Of a stretch of 64,000 nucleotides of DNA, positions 8,893 to 17,888 are shown piece after piece. The stretch is from Pararhodobacter sp. CCB-MM2 (lineage in GTDB: Bacteria > Pseudomonadota > Alphaproteobacteria > Rhodobacterales > Rhodobacteraceae). A program made the position numbers and the translations under genes. Location of the stretch: contig NZ_LRRR01000024.1 of NCBI RefSeq assembly GCF_001691415.1, forward strand, positions 1 through 64,000. The letters run 5' to 3'. The number at the start of each line of letters is the position of its first letter. Within the stretch, counting starts at the first letter, position 1. Below the pieces are notes generated by a model, which had not been told where the DNA came from, did no database searches, and worked only from the letters and a program-made list of their open reading frames with translations.

Positions 8893-9903
8893 TCAGAGGG
8901 CCGCGGCGACCATGCGGGCGATGTCGCCGAGGCGACAGGCATAGCCCCATTCGTTGTCGTACCAGGCGTAGATCTTCACCTGCGTGCCGTTGATCACCAT
9001 GGTCGAGGGCGCGTCGATGATCGAGGAGCGCGCATCGTTGGTGAAGTCGGAGGACACGAGGGGGCGGGTCTCGTAGCCGAGGATGCCCTTGAGCGGGCCC
9101 TCGGCGGCGGCCTTGAAGAGGGCGTTGACCTCCTCGGCGGTGGTCTCGCGGGCGACCTCGAAGACGCAATCGGTGAGCGAGCCGTTGAGCAGCGGCACGC
9201 GGACGGCGTGGCCGTTCAACTTGCCCGTGAGCTCGGGGTAGATCAGCGTGATCGCGGTGGCCGAGCCGGTGGTCGTCGGGATCAGGTTCGTCAGGGCCGA
9301 GCGGGCGCGGCGCATGTCCTTGGCGGGGCGGTCGACGATGGTCTGGGTGTTGGTCACGTCATGGATCGTGGTGATCGAGCCATGGCGGATGCCGAGGCCC
9401 TCGTGGATCACCTTGACCACCGGGGCGAGGCAATTGGTCGTGCAGGAGGCGGCGGTGACGAGGTGGTGCTGCGCCGGATCATAGAGGTCGTGGTTGATGC
9501 CGTAGACGAGGTTTAGCGCGCCGCCGTCCTTCACGGGCGCCGAGACCACGACCTTCTTCACGCCGGCGTCGAAATAGGGCTGCACCTTGGCGCCGGTCTT
9601 GAACACGCCGGTGCAGTCGATCACCAGATCGACGCCCATGGCCGTGAGGGGAAGATCCTCGAGCCGTTTATGGGCGGTAAGCGCGATGCGGTGGCCGTTG
9701 ATCGTCAGGGCCTCGGGCTCGGGCGTGATGTCGGCCTTCCAGCGGCCATGAACCGAGTCGAATTCCAGAAGCAGCGCGTGTTGGTCGGAATCGCCGACCG
9801 GGTCATTGAGCAGCACGATGTCGCCGGCGATGCCGGTGTCGATCAGGTCGCGCAGGACCAGTTTGCCGATGCGGCCGAGGCCGTTGAGGGCGATGCGGGG
9901 CAT
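8893..9903 (-). CDS. ArsJ-associated glyceraldehyde-3-phosphate dehydrogenase
   Basis: 336 residues, full length for GAPDH. It has the N-terminal NAD-binding ALNGLGRIGKLVLR, the active site ASCTTNC with catalytic Cys154 and partner His181, and C-terminal WYDNEWGYACR. In ars operons this isozyme uses arsenate in place of phosphate to form 1-arseno-3-phosphoglycerate, which ArsJ exports. It lies 3 bp downstream of the arsR-arsC fusion, so the two are one transcript. The assignment to arsenic rather than glycolysis rests on the neighbours. Confidence 0.93.
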   Translation of the reverse strand: MPRIALNGLGRIGKLVLRDLIDTGIAGDIVLLNDPVGDSDQHALLLEFDSVHGRWKADITPEPEALTINGHRIALTAHKRLEDLPLTAMGVDLVIDCTGVFKTGAKVQPYFDAGVKKVVVSAPVKDGGALNLVYGINHDLYDPAQHHLVTAASCTTNCLAPVVKVIHEGLGIRHGSITTIHDVTNTQTIVDRPAKDMRRARSALTNLIPTTTGSATAITLIYPELTGKLNGHAVRVPLLNGSLTDCVFEVARETTAEEVNALFKAAAEGPLKGILGYETRPLVSSDFTNDARSSIIDAPSTMVINGTQVKIYAWYDNEWGYACRLGDIARMVAAAL

Positions 9904-9906
9904 GTC

Positions 9907-10695
9907 TTACTCCGGGGTCGAGAGGGCGTCGACGCGGGCCTGCAGGGACAGGCGGTCGAGGCGGTCAAAGGGCAGCGCGACGAAGGCTTCGAGGCGCTGG
10001 CGAAGGGCGTCATAAGTGCGGGCGAAGGCGGATTCCGGGTCCGGGGCACGGGCCGGATCGGGCAGGCCCCAATGAGCGCTCAGGGGTTGTCCGGGCCAGG
10101 GCGGGCATTCCTCGGCGGCGGCGCGGTCGCAGACGGTGAAGACGAAGTCCATCGGCGGGCTGTCCGGCGCGCGCAAGGCCTCGAGCGGCTTCGAGCTGAG
10201 GCCCCCGGTCGCGTGGCGGTGCTTCTCCAGCGTGCGCAGCGCCCAGGGGTTCGGCGAATGCATCGGGTGCAGGCCGGCGGAATGGGCGATGAAGCGGCCC
10301 TTGCCGAGGTCACGCAGCAGGGCCTCGGCGAGGATCGAGCGCGCGGAATTGGCGGTGCAGAGGAACAGCACATGGAAAGGCCGTTTCGGCAGCGGGTCGG
10401 CGGCCAGCGCGCGGGCGCGGCCGGCATCGAGGGCGAGATACTCGGCCAGCGCGGCGATCTGCCCGGCCTCGGCCCGGTAATAGAGGCTGCGCCCCTGCCG
10501 TTCGACCTGCACCAGCCCCGCGCCCGCCAGGTCGGCGAGGTGATGCGAGAGGGTGTTGGGTTTCAGGCCCAGCGCCGCGGCGATCTCGGTCGGACGGACG
10601 CCCCGGGGGGCAAAGCGCATGAGGAGGCGGAACACCGAGAGGCGGTCCGGGTGGCCGAGAGTGGCAAAGGCGTGGCTGGCGGCTTTCGTTTCCAT
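9907..10695 (-). CDS. ArsR-ArsC fusion: HTH repressor plus LMW-phosphatase-type arsenate reductase
   Basis: 262 residues. Residues 1-95 form an ArsR-type winged helix (RPTEIAAALGLKPNTLSHHL recognition region). Residues 105-250 form a low-molecular-weight phosphatase-type arsenate reductase with the CX5R loop CTANSAR (C113-R119), an aspartate loop in GLPDPA (D213) and cysteines C189 and C197. All three cysteines of the protein are in the ArsC half; the ArsR half has none, so the usual Cys-based As(III) site of ArsR is absent. It is first in the operon, directly downstream of a palindrome that probably serves as its own operator. Confidence 0.92.
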   Translation of the reverse strand: METKAASHAFATLGHPDRLSVFRLLMRFAPRGVRPTEIAAALGLKPNTLSHHLADLAGAGLVQVERQGRSLYYRAEAGQIAALAEYLALDAGRARALAADPLPKRPFHVLFLCTANSARSILAEALLRDLGKGRFIAHSAGLHPMHSPNPWALRTLEKHRHATGGLSSKPLEALRAPDSPPMDFVFTVCDRAAAEECPPWPGQPLSAHWGLPDPARAPDPESAFARTYDALRQRLEAFVALPFDRLDRLSLQARVDALSTPE

Positions 10696-10715
10696 GATTC
10701 CTGAATAGTGGAATC
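10696..10715 (-). promoter_or_regulatory. Putative ArsR operator
   Basis: Perfect inverted repeat GATTCC - 8 nt - GGAATC immediately upstream of the arsR-arsC start codon. It includes the likely AGGA ribosome-binding site, so a bound repressor would cover the start of the leader. AT-richer sequence continues to the deaminase gene stop at 10754. Assignment as an ArsR site is inferred from position and symmetry. Confidence 0.6.
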
Positions 10716-10753
10716 ACTTGAGCGACGCCAGTGAAGGTTTTGTAACAGGCGCT

Positions 10754-11218
10754 CTATTCTTGTCCGTCGGCGTAGAGGTCCAGCACCTGATCCTCCAGCA
10801 GCCCGCCCAGCGCGACGAAGCGCGACTCGGGGCCGAGGAAGTCGCACAGGCTGAGGTGCGGGAAGGCGAAGTACTTGTCGGGCACGTTCTGCTGGCGCGC
10901 GGCAAAGATCACGCGGTCGATCCCGGCGAAGCGCATGGCGGCGAGGCACATCTCGCAGGGTTGCAGCGTCGAGAGCAGGGTGCAGCCGGAGAGGTCCGCA
11001 CTGCCCAGCGCCTGCGCGGCGCGGCCCAAGGCGACGATCTCGGCGTGTTGCGTCGGGTCGGGCAGCAGGTGGACGTGGTTCACCCCCTCGGCGATCACGC
11101 GGTCGCCCTTCATCAGCGCGGCGGCGATGCCGGCCTTGCCGGGCTCGTGCGAGGCCTCATGGGCGCGGCGCACGAGGGTGTGCATGGCGGCGCGTTCGGT
11201 GTCGGTCAGGCGGTTCAT
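10754..11218 (-). CDS. Nucleoside/nucleobase deaminase (CDA fold)
   Basis: 154 residues from the ATG at 11218, whose first bases overlap the stop of the upstream peptidase gene. The zinc and catalytic motifs are TQHAEIVAL (HAE) and LQPCEMCLAAM (PCxxC), the signature of cytidine/guanine deaminase-like enzymes. Length and motifs fit a guanine-deaminase-like or tRNA-adenosine-deaminase-like protein; substrate cannot be set from sequence. An in-frame upstream start exists but would overlap the peptidase gene by about 160 bp and is less likely. Confidence 0.8.
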   Translation of the reverse strand: MNRLTDTERAAMHTLVRRAHEASHEPGKAGIAAALMKGDRVIAEGVNHVHLLPDPTQHAEIVALGRAAQALGSADLSGCTLLSTLQPCEMCLAAMRFAGIDRVIFAARQQNVPDKYFAFPHLSLCDFLGPESRFVALGGLLEDQVLDLYADGQE

Positions 11219-12219
11219 GCGACCTCGGGCAGGATGCGGGGCTGGCCGGTGGCGATCAGCGAGCGGATCGCCTCCATCTTGGCGATCACCGTGGGGGTCA
11301 GGACGAAGGGATAGAAGGTCTCGTGCCCCATGGCCTGATTGACGGCGTTGAGCGCGACCGACAGGTCGATCCACGCTTCGGCCAGCCGTTGCATCGGGAT
11401 CGCAGCCAACCCCGGCAGGTCACGCGGCAGGTCGGCGGGGACAAGGCCGAAGGCGCGGGCGGTCTCCAGCCCGTCGAGGACATGCAGCACATGCGCCCAG
11501 GTTTCGGCGAAGTCCTCCCACGGGTGGGCGGTCGCATAACTGGAGATGAAGCTCTGCTCCCAGCCGGCGGGCGCGCCCTCGGCGTAGTGGCGTTGCAGTG
11601 CCTCGGCGTAATCCTGCGTCTCGTCGCCGAAGACCTGCCGGAGGGCGGTCAGCCGGTCGGGATGGCCGTCGGTCAGCACGTCCTCATAGTGATGCGCGAC
11701 CTCGTGGCGGAAATGGCCGGCGAGAGTGCGATACGGCTCGCCCATCGCGGCACGGGTAGCTTCGCGGGACGCATCATCGGCCTCGGCGATGTTGAGGGTG
11801 ATGGTGCCGTTGGCATGGCCGGTCAGGACGCGGGGCGCGGCCTCGTCCTGCGGGTCGGCCTTGAACTCGAACACCGGGGCGGGGCGCTGGTCGGCATCCG
11901 TGAGCGGCAGGCCGAGGTGGTGGAGGGCGCGGATCAGGGGGCGCTTGGCGGCCTCGATCTTGGCCCAGGCCTCGGCATGGCCTTCGACGGAGAGGTCGGG
12001 CACGACGCTGGTGTGCAGGCAGGACAGGCACAGCCCGCCCTCGCCCTCGGCGGCCCAGTTGCAGCCGATCACGTCCCGGTTCGCGCAGGCCAGCGCGCCC
12101 TCGGTCGAAGGGGAGAAACCCTCGCCCGGCGCGTAGATCAGTTGGGTGCCGCAGGACAGGCAGGCGGTGTTGGCGAAGAAGACCTCGGATTGGCACGAGG
12201 GGCAGGCGAAGCGGCGCAT
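11215..12219 (-). CDS. Putative zinc-binding metallopeptidase (COG4307 / Peptidase_Mx)
   Basis: 334 residues. The N-terminus has a Cys4 zinc ribbon (C6, C9, C20, C23) and a second pair of Cys motifs near 46-67. The catalytic HExxH is HEVAH at 172-176, followed by a conserved His/Tyr/Glu stretch. This matches the COG4307 family, uncharacterised predicted peptidases with a zinc-ribbon head. It shares an ATGA junction with the downstream deaminase, so the two are probably cotranscribed. It is divergent from the exonuclease gene across about 65 bp. Confidence 0.85.
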   Translation of the reverse strand: MRRFACPSCQSEVFFANTACLSCGTQLIYAPGEGFSPSTEGALACANRDVIGCNWAAEGEGGLCLSCLHTSVVPDLSVEGHAEAWAKIEAAKRPLIRALHHLGLPLTDADQRPAPVFEFKADPQDEAAPRVLTGHANGTITLNIAEADDASREATRAAMGEPYRTLAGHFRHEVAHHYEDVLTDGHPDRLTALRQVFGDETQDYAEALQRHYAEGAPAGWEQSFISSYATAHPWEDFAETWAHVLHVLDGLETARAFGLVPADLPRDLPGLAAIPMQRLAEAWIDLSVALNAVNQAMGHETFYPFVLTPTVIAKMEAIRSLIATGQPRILPEVA

Positions 12220-12284
12220 GATTTCCCTTGAGAGCAGCGGTGCGGGTGCCAGATTAACCCCCGAGACGAGGAATGGTTGCCCTG

Positions 12285-13295
12285 ATGCCTGAGGATTTCA
12301 CCGACCTGCTGATCCCGCGACCCGAGGGGCTTTTCTGCGCCGCAGGCGGGTTCTTCATCGATCCGGTCCGCCCGGTGGAACGAGCGCTCATCACCCACGG
12401 GCATTCGGACCATGCGCGCTCGGGCCATGGCGCGGTGCTGGCCTCGCGTCAGACGCTCGACATCATGGCGATCCGCTACGGCGCCGATTTCGCCGGCAGC
12501 ACGCAGGTGGCCGAGGGGGTGATGCGGCTGGGCGAGGCCGAGGTCAGCTTCCATCCCGCCGGGCATGTGCTGGGCTCCTGTCAGGTCGCGGTGACAAAGG
12601 GCGGGGTGCGGGCGGTTGTCTCGGGCGATTATTCCCGCGTGGCGAACCCGGCCTGCGCGCCGTTCGAGCCCGTGTCCTGCGATCTGTTCGTGACCGAGGC
12701 GACCTTTGCGCTGCCGGTCTTCACCCATCCCGATCCGGCCTCCGAGATCGCCAAGCTGCTGGCCTCGATGGCCGCGCAGCCCGAGCGCGCGCATCTGATC
12801 GGCGCCTATGCTCTGGGCAAGGCGCAGCGGGTGATCATGCTGCTGCGGCAGGCGGGGTACGACGCGCCGATCTATATCCACGGGGCGCTGCAGCGGCTGT
12901 GCGAGTATCATCTTGAGCAGGGCATCCCCTTGGGCGAGCTTCGCCCGGCGACGATGGACAAGGCCGAGGCGAAGGGGTTGCGCGAGGCGGTGGTGATCGC
13001 CCCGCCCTCCGCCTTCGCGTCGCCTTGGGTGCAGCGTTTCGTCGATCCGGTGATCGGCTTCGCCTCGGGCTGGATGCAGATCCGGGGGCGCGCGCGGCAA
13101 CGGGGGGTGGAGTTGCCACTGATCCTCTCGGACCATGTGGATTGGCCGGACCTCACCGGGACCTTGCGCGAATTGAACCCTGAGGAGTTTTGGATCACCC
13201 ATGGCCGCGACGATGCCCTGATGCGCTGGGCCGAGCTGGAGCAGCGCCGCGCCCGGCCGCTGCATCTGGTCGGCTATGAGGAGGAGGCGGAATGA
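12285..13295 (+). CDS. Ligase-associated DNA exonuclease (metallo-beta-lactamase fold)
   Basis: 336 residues from the ATG at 12285, chosen because GAGGA lies about 12 nt upstream; the ATG at 12273 is only 1 nt from that site. The MBL motif THGHSDHARSGH carries the HxHxDH zinc ligands, followed by HPAGHVLGSC and SGDYS, as in SNM1/Artemis-like nucleases. It is the first of four overlapping genes (exonuclease, ligase, helicase, PdeM) known as the ligase-associated DNA damage response cluster, probably end processing before ligation. Confidence 0.92.
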   Translation: MPEDFTDLLIPRPEGLFCAAGGFFIDPVRPVERALITHGHSDHARSGHGAVLASRQTLDIMAIRYGADFAGSTQVAEGVMRLGEAEVSFHPAGHVLGSCQVAVTKGGVRAVVSGDYSRVANPACAPFEPVSCDLFVTEATFALPVFTHPDPASEIAKLLASMAAQPERAHLIGAYALGKAQRVIMLLRQAGYDAPIYIHGALQRLCEYHLEQGIPLGELRPATMDKAEAKGLREAVVIAPPSAFASPWVQRFVDPVIGFASGWMQIRGRARQRGVELPLILSDHVDWPDLTGTLRELNPEEFWITHGRDDALMRWAELEQRRARPLHLVGYEEEAE

Positions 13296-14863
13296 AGGCC
13301 TTCGCCGACCTGCTGGAGCGCCTCGCCTTCACGCCCGGCCGAAACGCCAAGCTGGCGCTGCTGGAGGCATTCTTCCGCGCGGTCCCCGATCCCGACCGCG
13401 GCTATGCGCTGGCCGCGCTGACCGGGGGTCTGGAGACAGGACAGGCCAAACCCGCCCTTTTGCGCGCCTTGGTCGGCGAGCGGGTGGACCCCGAGCTGTT
13501 CCAGATGTCCTACCATTATGTCGGCGATCTGGCCGAAACGATCGCGCTGATCTGGCCCGCCCGAGGCCAGCCCCGCGATGTGCCGCTGACCGAGGTGGTC
13601 GAGACCCTCTCGGATGCCGGCAAGACCGAGGTTCCGGGCCTGATGGCGCGCTGGCTCGACGCGCTCAGCCCCTCCGAGCGGTTCGCGCTGATCAAGCTGG
13701 TGACGGGCAGCCTGCGGGTGGGGATCTCGGCCCGGCTGGCGCTGACGGGGCTCGCGCGGATCGGCACCGTGCCGCTGGAAGATATCGAGGAGCTCTGGTC
13801 CGGCTTCACCCCGCCCTACGCCCCGCTGTTCGACTGGCTGGAGGGCGGCCCGCGCCCCGAGGTCACCGCCCGCGCACCCTTCCGCCCGGTGATGCTGTCC
13901 ACCCCAGTGACCGAGACCGACCTGCCCTCGCTGAACCCGTCGGACTATGCCGCCGAGTGGAAATGGGACGGCATCCGCGTACAGGCCGTGTCCGAGGGCG
14001 GCCTCGCGCGGCTGTACACACGGACCGGCGAGGATATCTCCGACAGCTTCCCTGACATCGTTGAGCGGATGCGGTTCGACGGCGCGCTGGATGGCGAGCT
14101 GCTGGTGCGGCGGGGGACCGAGGTCGCGCCCTTCTCCGATCTGCAGAAGCGGCTGGGCCGAAAGTCGCCGTCGAAGGCGATGTTGGCGAGTCACCCCGCC
14201 GCGCTCAGGCTCTATGACGTGATGGTCTGGCAGTGCGAGGATCTGCGCCCCCTGCCTTGGGCCGAGCGCCGCCCGCGTCTGGAAGCGGCGATTGCCGGAC
14301 TGGCGGAGGACCGCTTCGATGTGTCCGAGCGCCTGCCCTTCGACGACTGGCACGCCTTGGCCGCCCTGCGCGCCGATCCCCCGGCCGCGGTGATCGAGGG
14401 GGTGATGCTGAAACGCCTCGACAGCGCCTATACCGCCGGGCGTCCGCGCGGGCCGTGGTTCAAATGGAAGCGCGACCCGAAGGTGGTGGATGCGGTGATC
14501 CTGTATGCCCAGCGCGGGCATGGGAAGCGTTCCGGCTTCTATTCCGACTTCACCTTCGGGCTCTGGGACGGCGACACGCTGGTGCCCGTCGGCAAGGCCT
14601 ATTCCGGCTTCACGGATGAGGAGCTGAACAAGCTCGACCGCTTCGTGCGCAACAACACCATCGACCGCTTCGGGCCCGTCCGGTCGCTCAAGGCGAAGCT
14701 GGTGGTCGAGGTCGCGTTCGAGGGGCTGAACCGCTCGACCCGGCACAAATCCGGCGTGGCGATGCGCTTTCCCCGCATCAGCCGCATCCGCTGGGACAAG
14801 CCGGCCGAGGAGGCGGACCGGCTCACGGCGCTGACGGATATCCTCGATGAGGCCGGCCAGTGA
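13292..14863 (+). CDS. ATP-dependent DNA ligase of the damage-response operon (LigB/LigC type)
   Basis: 523 residues, ATGA overlap with the exonuclease gene. N-terminal DNA-binding helices (1-190) precede the nucleotidyltransferase core with adenylated Lys224 in KWDG. Motifs ELLVRRG, EGVMLKRLDSAY and WFKWKRDP follow, then an OB domain to the end. This architecture matches the ATP-dependent ligases linked to cisplatin-type damage response (TIGR04120), separate from the replicative NAD-dependent LigA. It probably seals breaks prepared by the neighbouring nuclease and helicase. Confidence 0.94.
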   Translation: MKAFADLLERLAFTPGRNAKLALLEAFFRAVPDPDRGYALAALTGGLETGQAKPALLRALVGERVDPELFQMSYHYVGDLAETIALIWPARGQPRDVPLTEVVETLSDAGKTEVPGLMARWLDALSPSERFALIKLVTGSLRVGISARLALTGLARIGTVPLEDIEELWSGFTPPYAPLFDWLEGGPRPEVTARAPFRPVMLSTPVTETDLPSLNPSDYAAEWKWDGIRVQAVSEGGLARLYTRTGEDISDSFPDIVERMRFDGALDGELLVRRGTEVAPFSDLQKRLGRKSPSKAMLASHPAALRLYDVMVWQCEDLRPLPWAERRPRLEAAIAGLAEDRFDVSERLPFDDWHALAALRADPPAAVIEGVMLKRLDSAYTAGRPRGPWFKWKRDPKVVDAVILYAQRGHGKRSGFYSDFTFGLWDGDTLVPVGKAYSGFTDEELNKLDRFVRNNTIDRFGPVRSLKAKLVVEVAFEGLNRSTRHKSGVAMRFPRISRIRWDKPAEEADRLTALTDILDEAGQ

Positions 14864-17238
14864 CCCTTCCCGAGCGTTTCATCGACTGGTTCGCCTCGCG
14901 GGGCTGGCAGCCGCATCCACACCAGCTGGCGCTGCTGGCGGCGACCCGGGATACGCTGCTGATCGCGCCGACCGGCGGCGGGAAGACGCTGGCCGGGTTC
15001 CTGCCCTCGCTCGTGGATATGGCCGAGGGGGCCGAGGGGCTGCACACGCTCTACCTCTCGCCGCTGAAGGCGCTGACGGCGGATATCGCCCGCAACCTCG
15101 CCGCCCCGGTCGCCGAGATGCGCCTGCCGATCCGCATCGAGGATCGCACCGGCGATACCTCCAGCGCCAAGCGCGCGCGGCAGCGGGTCGATCCGCCGAA
15201 CATCCTGCTGACCACGCCGGAATCCTTGGCGCTGATGACAAGCTATCCCGAGGCGCCGAAGATCTTCGCCAATCTGAAGCGCGTGGTGGTGGACGAAATC
15301 CACGCACTGGCGGACTCGAAGCGCGGCGATCAGACCATGCTGGGGATTGCCCGGCTGAAGACGCTGGCGCCGGGGCTCATCGTCACCGGGCTGTCGGCCA
15401 CTGTCTCGGACCCCGAGGCGCTCGCGCAGTTCATGGGGGGCGCCGAGGTCCTGCGCGCCGATCCCGGCCCCGCGCCGGACATCGCTCTGCTGCCCACCCG
15501 TGCCACCGCACCCTGGGCCGGCGGCAACGCGCATTACGCCGTGCCCGATGTGATGGAGGCCGTGGCCAAGGCCCGGATGACTCTGATCTTCGTCAACACC
15601 CGCGCGCAGGCCGAGCTGTTCTTTCAGGCGCTCTGGGAGAACAACCCCGACAACCTGCCGATCGGCCTGCACCACGGCTCGCTCTCGCGCGAGGCGCGGC
15701 AGCGGGTGGAGCAGGCAATGGCCGAGGGCGCGCTCAGGGCCGTGGTCTGCACCGGCTCGCTCGATCTTGGTATCGACTGGGGCGATGTGGATCTGGTGCT
15801 GCAGGTCGGCGCGCCAAAGCTGGTGACGCGGCTGGTGCAGCGGATCGGGCGGTCGAACCACCGCTACGACGCGCCCTCCTGCGCGCGGCTGGTGCCGGCC
15901 AACCGCTTCGAGGTGATCGAAAGCGTCGTTGCGCTGGAGGCCGTCGCGGCGGGCAATCTGGACGGGCAGCCGCACGGACCGGGGCCCTTGGACGTGCTGT
16001 GCCAGCACATCCTGCTGACCGCCTGCGCCGGGCCGTTCGAGGCGGATTCTTTATTCGAGGAATTCCGAAATGCTGGCCCCTACCGCGCTCTGACGCGGGC
16101 GGAGTTCGACGCCTGCCTCGATTTCTGCGCCACCGGGGGCTATGCGCTGAAGGCCTATGACCGCTGGCAACGGCTGATGGAACGAAAGGGCCTGTGGTAT
16201 CTGCGCGACCCGCGCGCGGCGAAGCTGATCCGCATGAATATCGGCACGATCACCGACCCCGAGCAGCTGAATGTCCGCATGGCGCGGTCGCGGGGCGGCG
16301 CGCCCCTCGGCACAGTAGAAGAAAGCTTCGCGGCCTCGCTGGAGCCCGGTGACACTTTCCTGATCGGCGGCCGCGTCGTGGCCTTCGAGCGCCTGCGAGA
16401 GATGATCGTCGAGGTCGCCAACACCCCCCGCAAACAGCCGCGCATCGCCGTGTTCAGCGGGGTGAAGATGGCCTCGTCGTTGCAAGTCTCGCATCAGGTG
16501 CAGGCGCTGATCGGTGATCCCAGCCAGTGGGCCAAGCTGCCCGAGGACATCCGCGACTGGCTGGAGACGCAGCGCCGCCTCTCGGTCCTGCCGCGCGCGG
16601 GCGTCTTGGCCTGCGAGACCTTCCCGCGCGGCGACCGATGGCATTTCACGATCTACGGCTTTGCCGGCCGCAACGCGCATCAGACGCTGGGCCTGCTGCT
16701 GACACGGCAGATGGAAGCGCTGGGGCTGGGGCCGCTGGGCTTCGTGCCGACCGATTACGCGCTGATGATCTGGTCGGTCGATCCGGTCGAGGACGCGGCC
16801 GCGCTGCTAAACGCCGATAGCTTGAGAGAAGGCCTCGACGGCTGGCTCGCCGGCAATTCGCTGATCAAACGGACATTCCGCTCGGTGGCGACCATTGCCG
16901 GGCTCATGCAGCGCAACCTGCCCGGCCAGCGGCGCTCGGGCAAGCAGGCGACCTTTTCCTCGGACATCATCCATGACACCCTGCGCCGGCACGACCCCGA
17001 TCATCTGCTGTTGCGCATCACCCGAGACGAGGCGCGCCGGGGTCTGGTGGATTTCGACCGGATCGAGGACATGCTGCGCACCAATCCGACCATCGACCAC
17101 GCCCACCCGCCACATGTGACCCCGCTGTCGGCGCCCTTGGTGATGGAGATCGGCCGCGTCTCGGTCGAGGGCGAGGGGCGCGAGCGGATGATGGCGCGCG
17201 AAGCCGAGGCGCTGATGCGCGAGGCGGGCCTCGCATGA
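14860..17238 (+). CDS. Ligase-associated DEXH-box helicase (Lhr-like)
   Basis: 792 residues. Walker A is APTGGGKT (K42) and Walker B is DEIH (145-148). Motif III-like LSATVSD and motif VI QRIGRSNHR are present. A long C-terminal Lhr-type region (about 400-780) includes the winged-helix and beta-barrel-like parts typical of Lhr-core helicases. ATGA overlap on both sides places it third in the four-gene operon. Homologues translocate 3' to 5' on single-stranded DNA and unwind hybrids. Confidence 0.94.
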   Translation: MTLPERFIDWFASRGWQPHPHQLALLAATRDTLLIAPTGGGKTLAGFLPSLVDMAEGAEGLHTLYLSPLKALTADIARNLAAPVAEMRLPIRIEDRTGDTSSAKRARQRVDPPNILLTTPESLALMTSYPEAPKIFANLKRVVVDEIHALADSKRGDQTMLGIARLKTLAPGLIVTGLSATVSDPEALAQFMGGAEVLRADPGPAPDIALLPTRATAPWAGGNAHYAVPDVMEAVAKARMTLIFVNTRAQAELFFQALWENNPDNLPIGLHHGSLSREARQRVEQAMAEGALRAVVCTGSLDLGIDWGDVDLVLQVGAPKLVTRLVQRIGRSNHRYDAPSCARLVPANRFEVIESVVALEAVAAGNLDGQPHGPGPLDVLCQHILLTACAGPFEADSLFEEFRNAGPYRALTRAEFDACLDFCATGGYALKAYDRWQRLMERKGLWYLRDPRAAKLIRMNIGTITDPEQLNVRMARSRGGAPLGTVEESFAASLEPGDTFLIGGRVVAFERLREMIVEVANTPRKQPRIAVFSGVKMASSLQVSHQVQALIGDPSQWAKLPEDIRDWLETQRRLSVLPRAGVLACETFPRGDRWHFTIYGFAGRNAHQTLGLLLTRQMEALGLGPLGFVPTDYALMIWSVDPVEDAAALLNADSLREGLDGWLAGNSLIKRTFRSVATIAGLMQRNLPGQRRSGKQATFSSDIIHDTLRRHDPDHLLLRITRDEARRGLVDFDRIEDMLRTNPTIDHAHPPHVTPLSAPLVMEIGRVSVEGEGRERMMAREAEALMREAGLA

Positions 17239-17888
17239 AGGTCGATTTCGCGGGCCAACAATTCGAGGCGCGTCCGGCGGGGACACTTTGGTGGCCCGAA
17301 CGGCGCTGGCTGATCGTGGCGGACCTGCATCTGGGGAAATCGGCGCGGATGGCGGCGCGGGGCGGATCGCTGCTGCCGCCGCACGAGGATCAGGACACGC
17401 TGCTGCGCCTGAAGGCCGAGATGGAAGCCCTGCCCGTCGCGCGGCTGGTCAGCCTTGGGGATGCCTTTGACGACGCGCTTGCCCCCGAGGCGATGCGCGC
17501 GCCGGACCGCGCCTTGCTGGAGGATCTGGCCGGGCGGTGTGACTGGACATGGGTCACCGGCAATCATGACCATGCCGCCGTGCCGGGGCTGGGCGAGATT
17601 ATTTCGGAAATATCCGAAAAAGCTATGACCCTGCGCCATATCGCTGGCGAGGGCCCCGATATCTCGGGCCATTACCACCCCAAGGCGCGGCTGGGAGGCA
17701 CGACGCGGCCCGCCTTCCTCATTGGCCGGGCGCATCTGGTGCTGCCCGCCTTCGGCACCTATACCGGCGGTCTCGATTGCGACGGGCCGGTGCTGTCCGC
17801 GCTTGTGGGGCCGGGGCTGGCATTGCTGACCGGCCAGAACCTGATTGCACGTCCCCTGGGCCTGCCAACGAAAAGGAAGCGGGCATGA
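17235..17888 (+). CDS. pdeM: PdeM, ligase-associated metallophosphoesterase
   Basis: 217 residues with the calcineurin-like phosphoesterase motif set DLHLG (D30, H32), GDAFDD (D76), GNHD (N110, H111) and GHYHP (H146, H148). Family members are predicted endonucleases or phosphodiesterases that accompany the ligase, exonuclease and helicase. The start overlaps the helicase stop (ATGA), and its own stop overlaps the next ATG, so translation is probably coupled along the operon. Confidence 0.92.
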   Translation: MKVDFAGQQFEARPAGTLWWPERRWLIVADLHLGKSARMAARGGSLLPPHEDQDTLLRLKAEMEALPVARLVSLGDAFDDALAPEAMRAPDRALLEDLAGRCDWTWVTGNHDHAAVPGLGEIISEISEKAMTLRHIAGEGPDISGHYHPKARLGGTTRPAFLIGRAHLVLPAFGTYTGGLDCDGPVLSALVGPGLALLTGQNLIARPLGLPTKRKRA

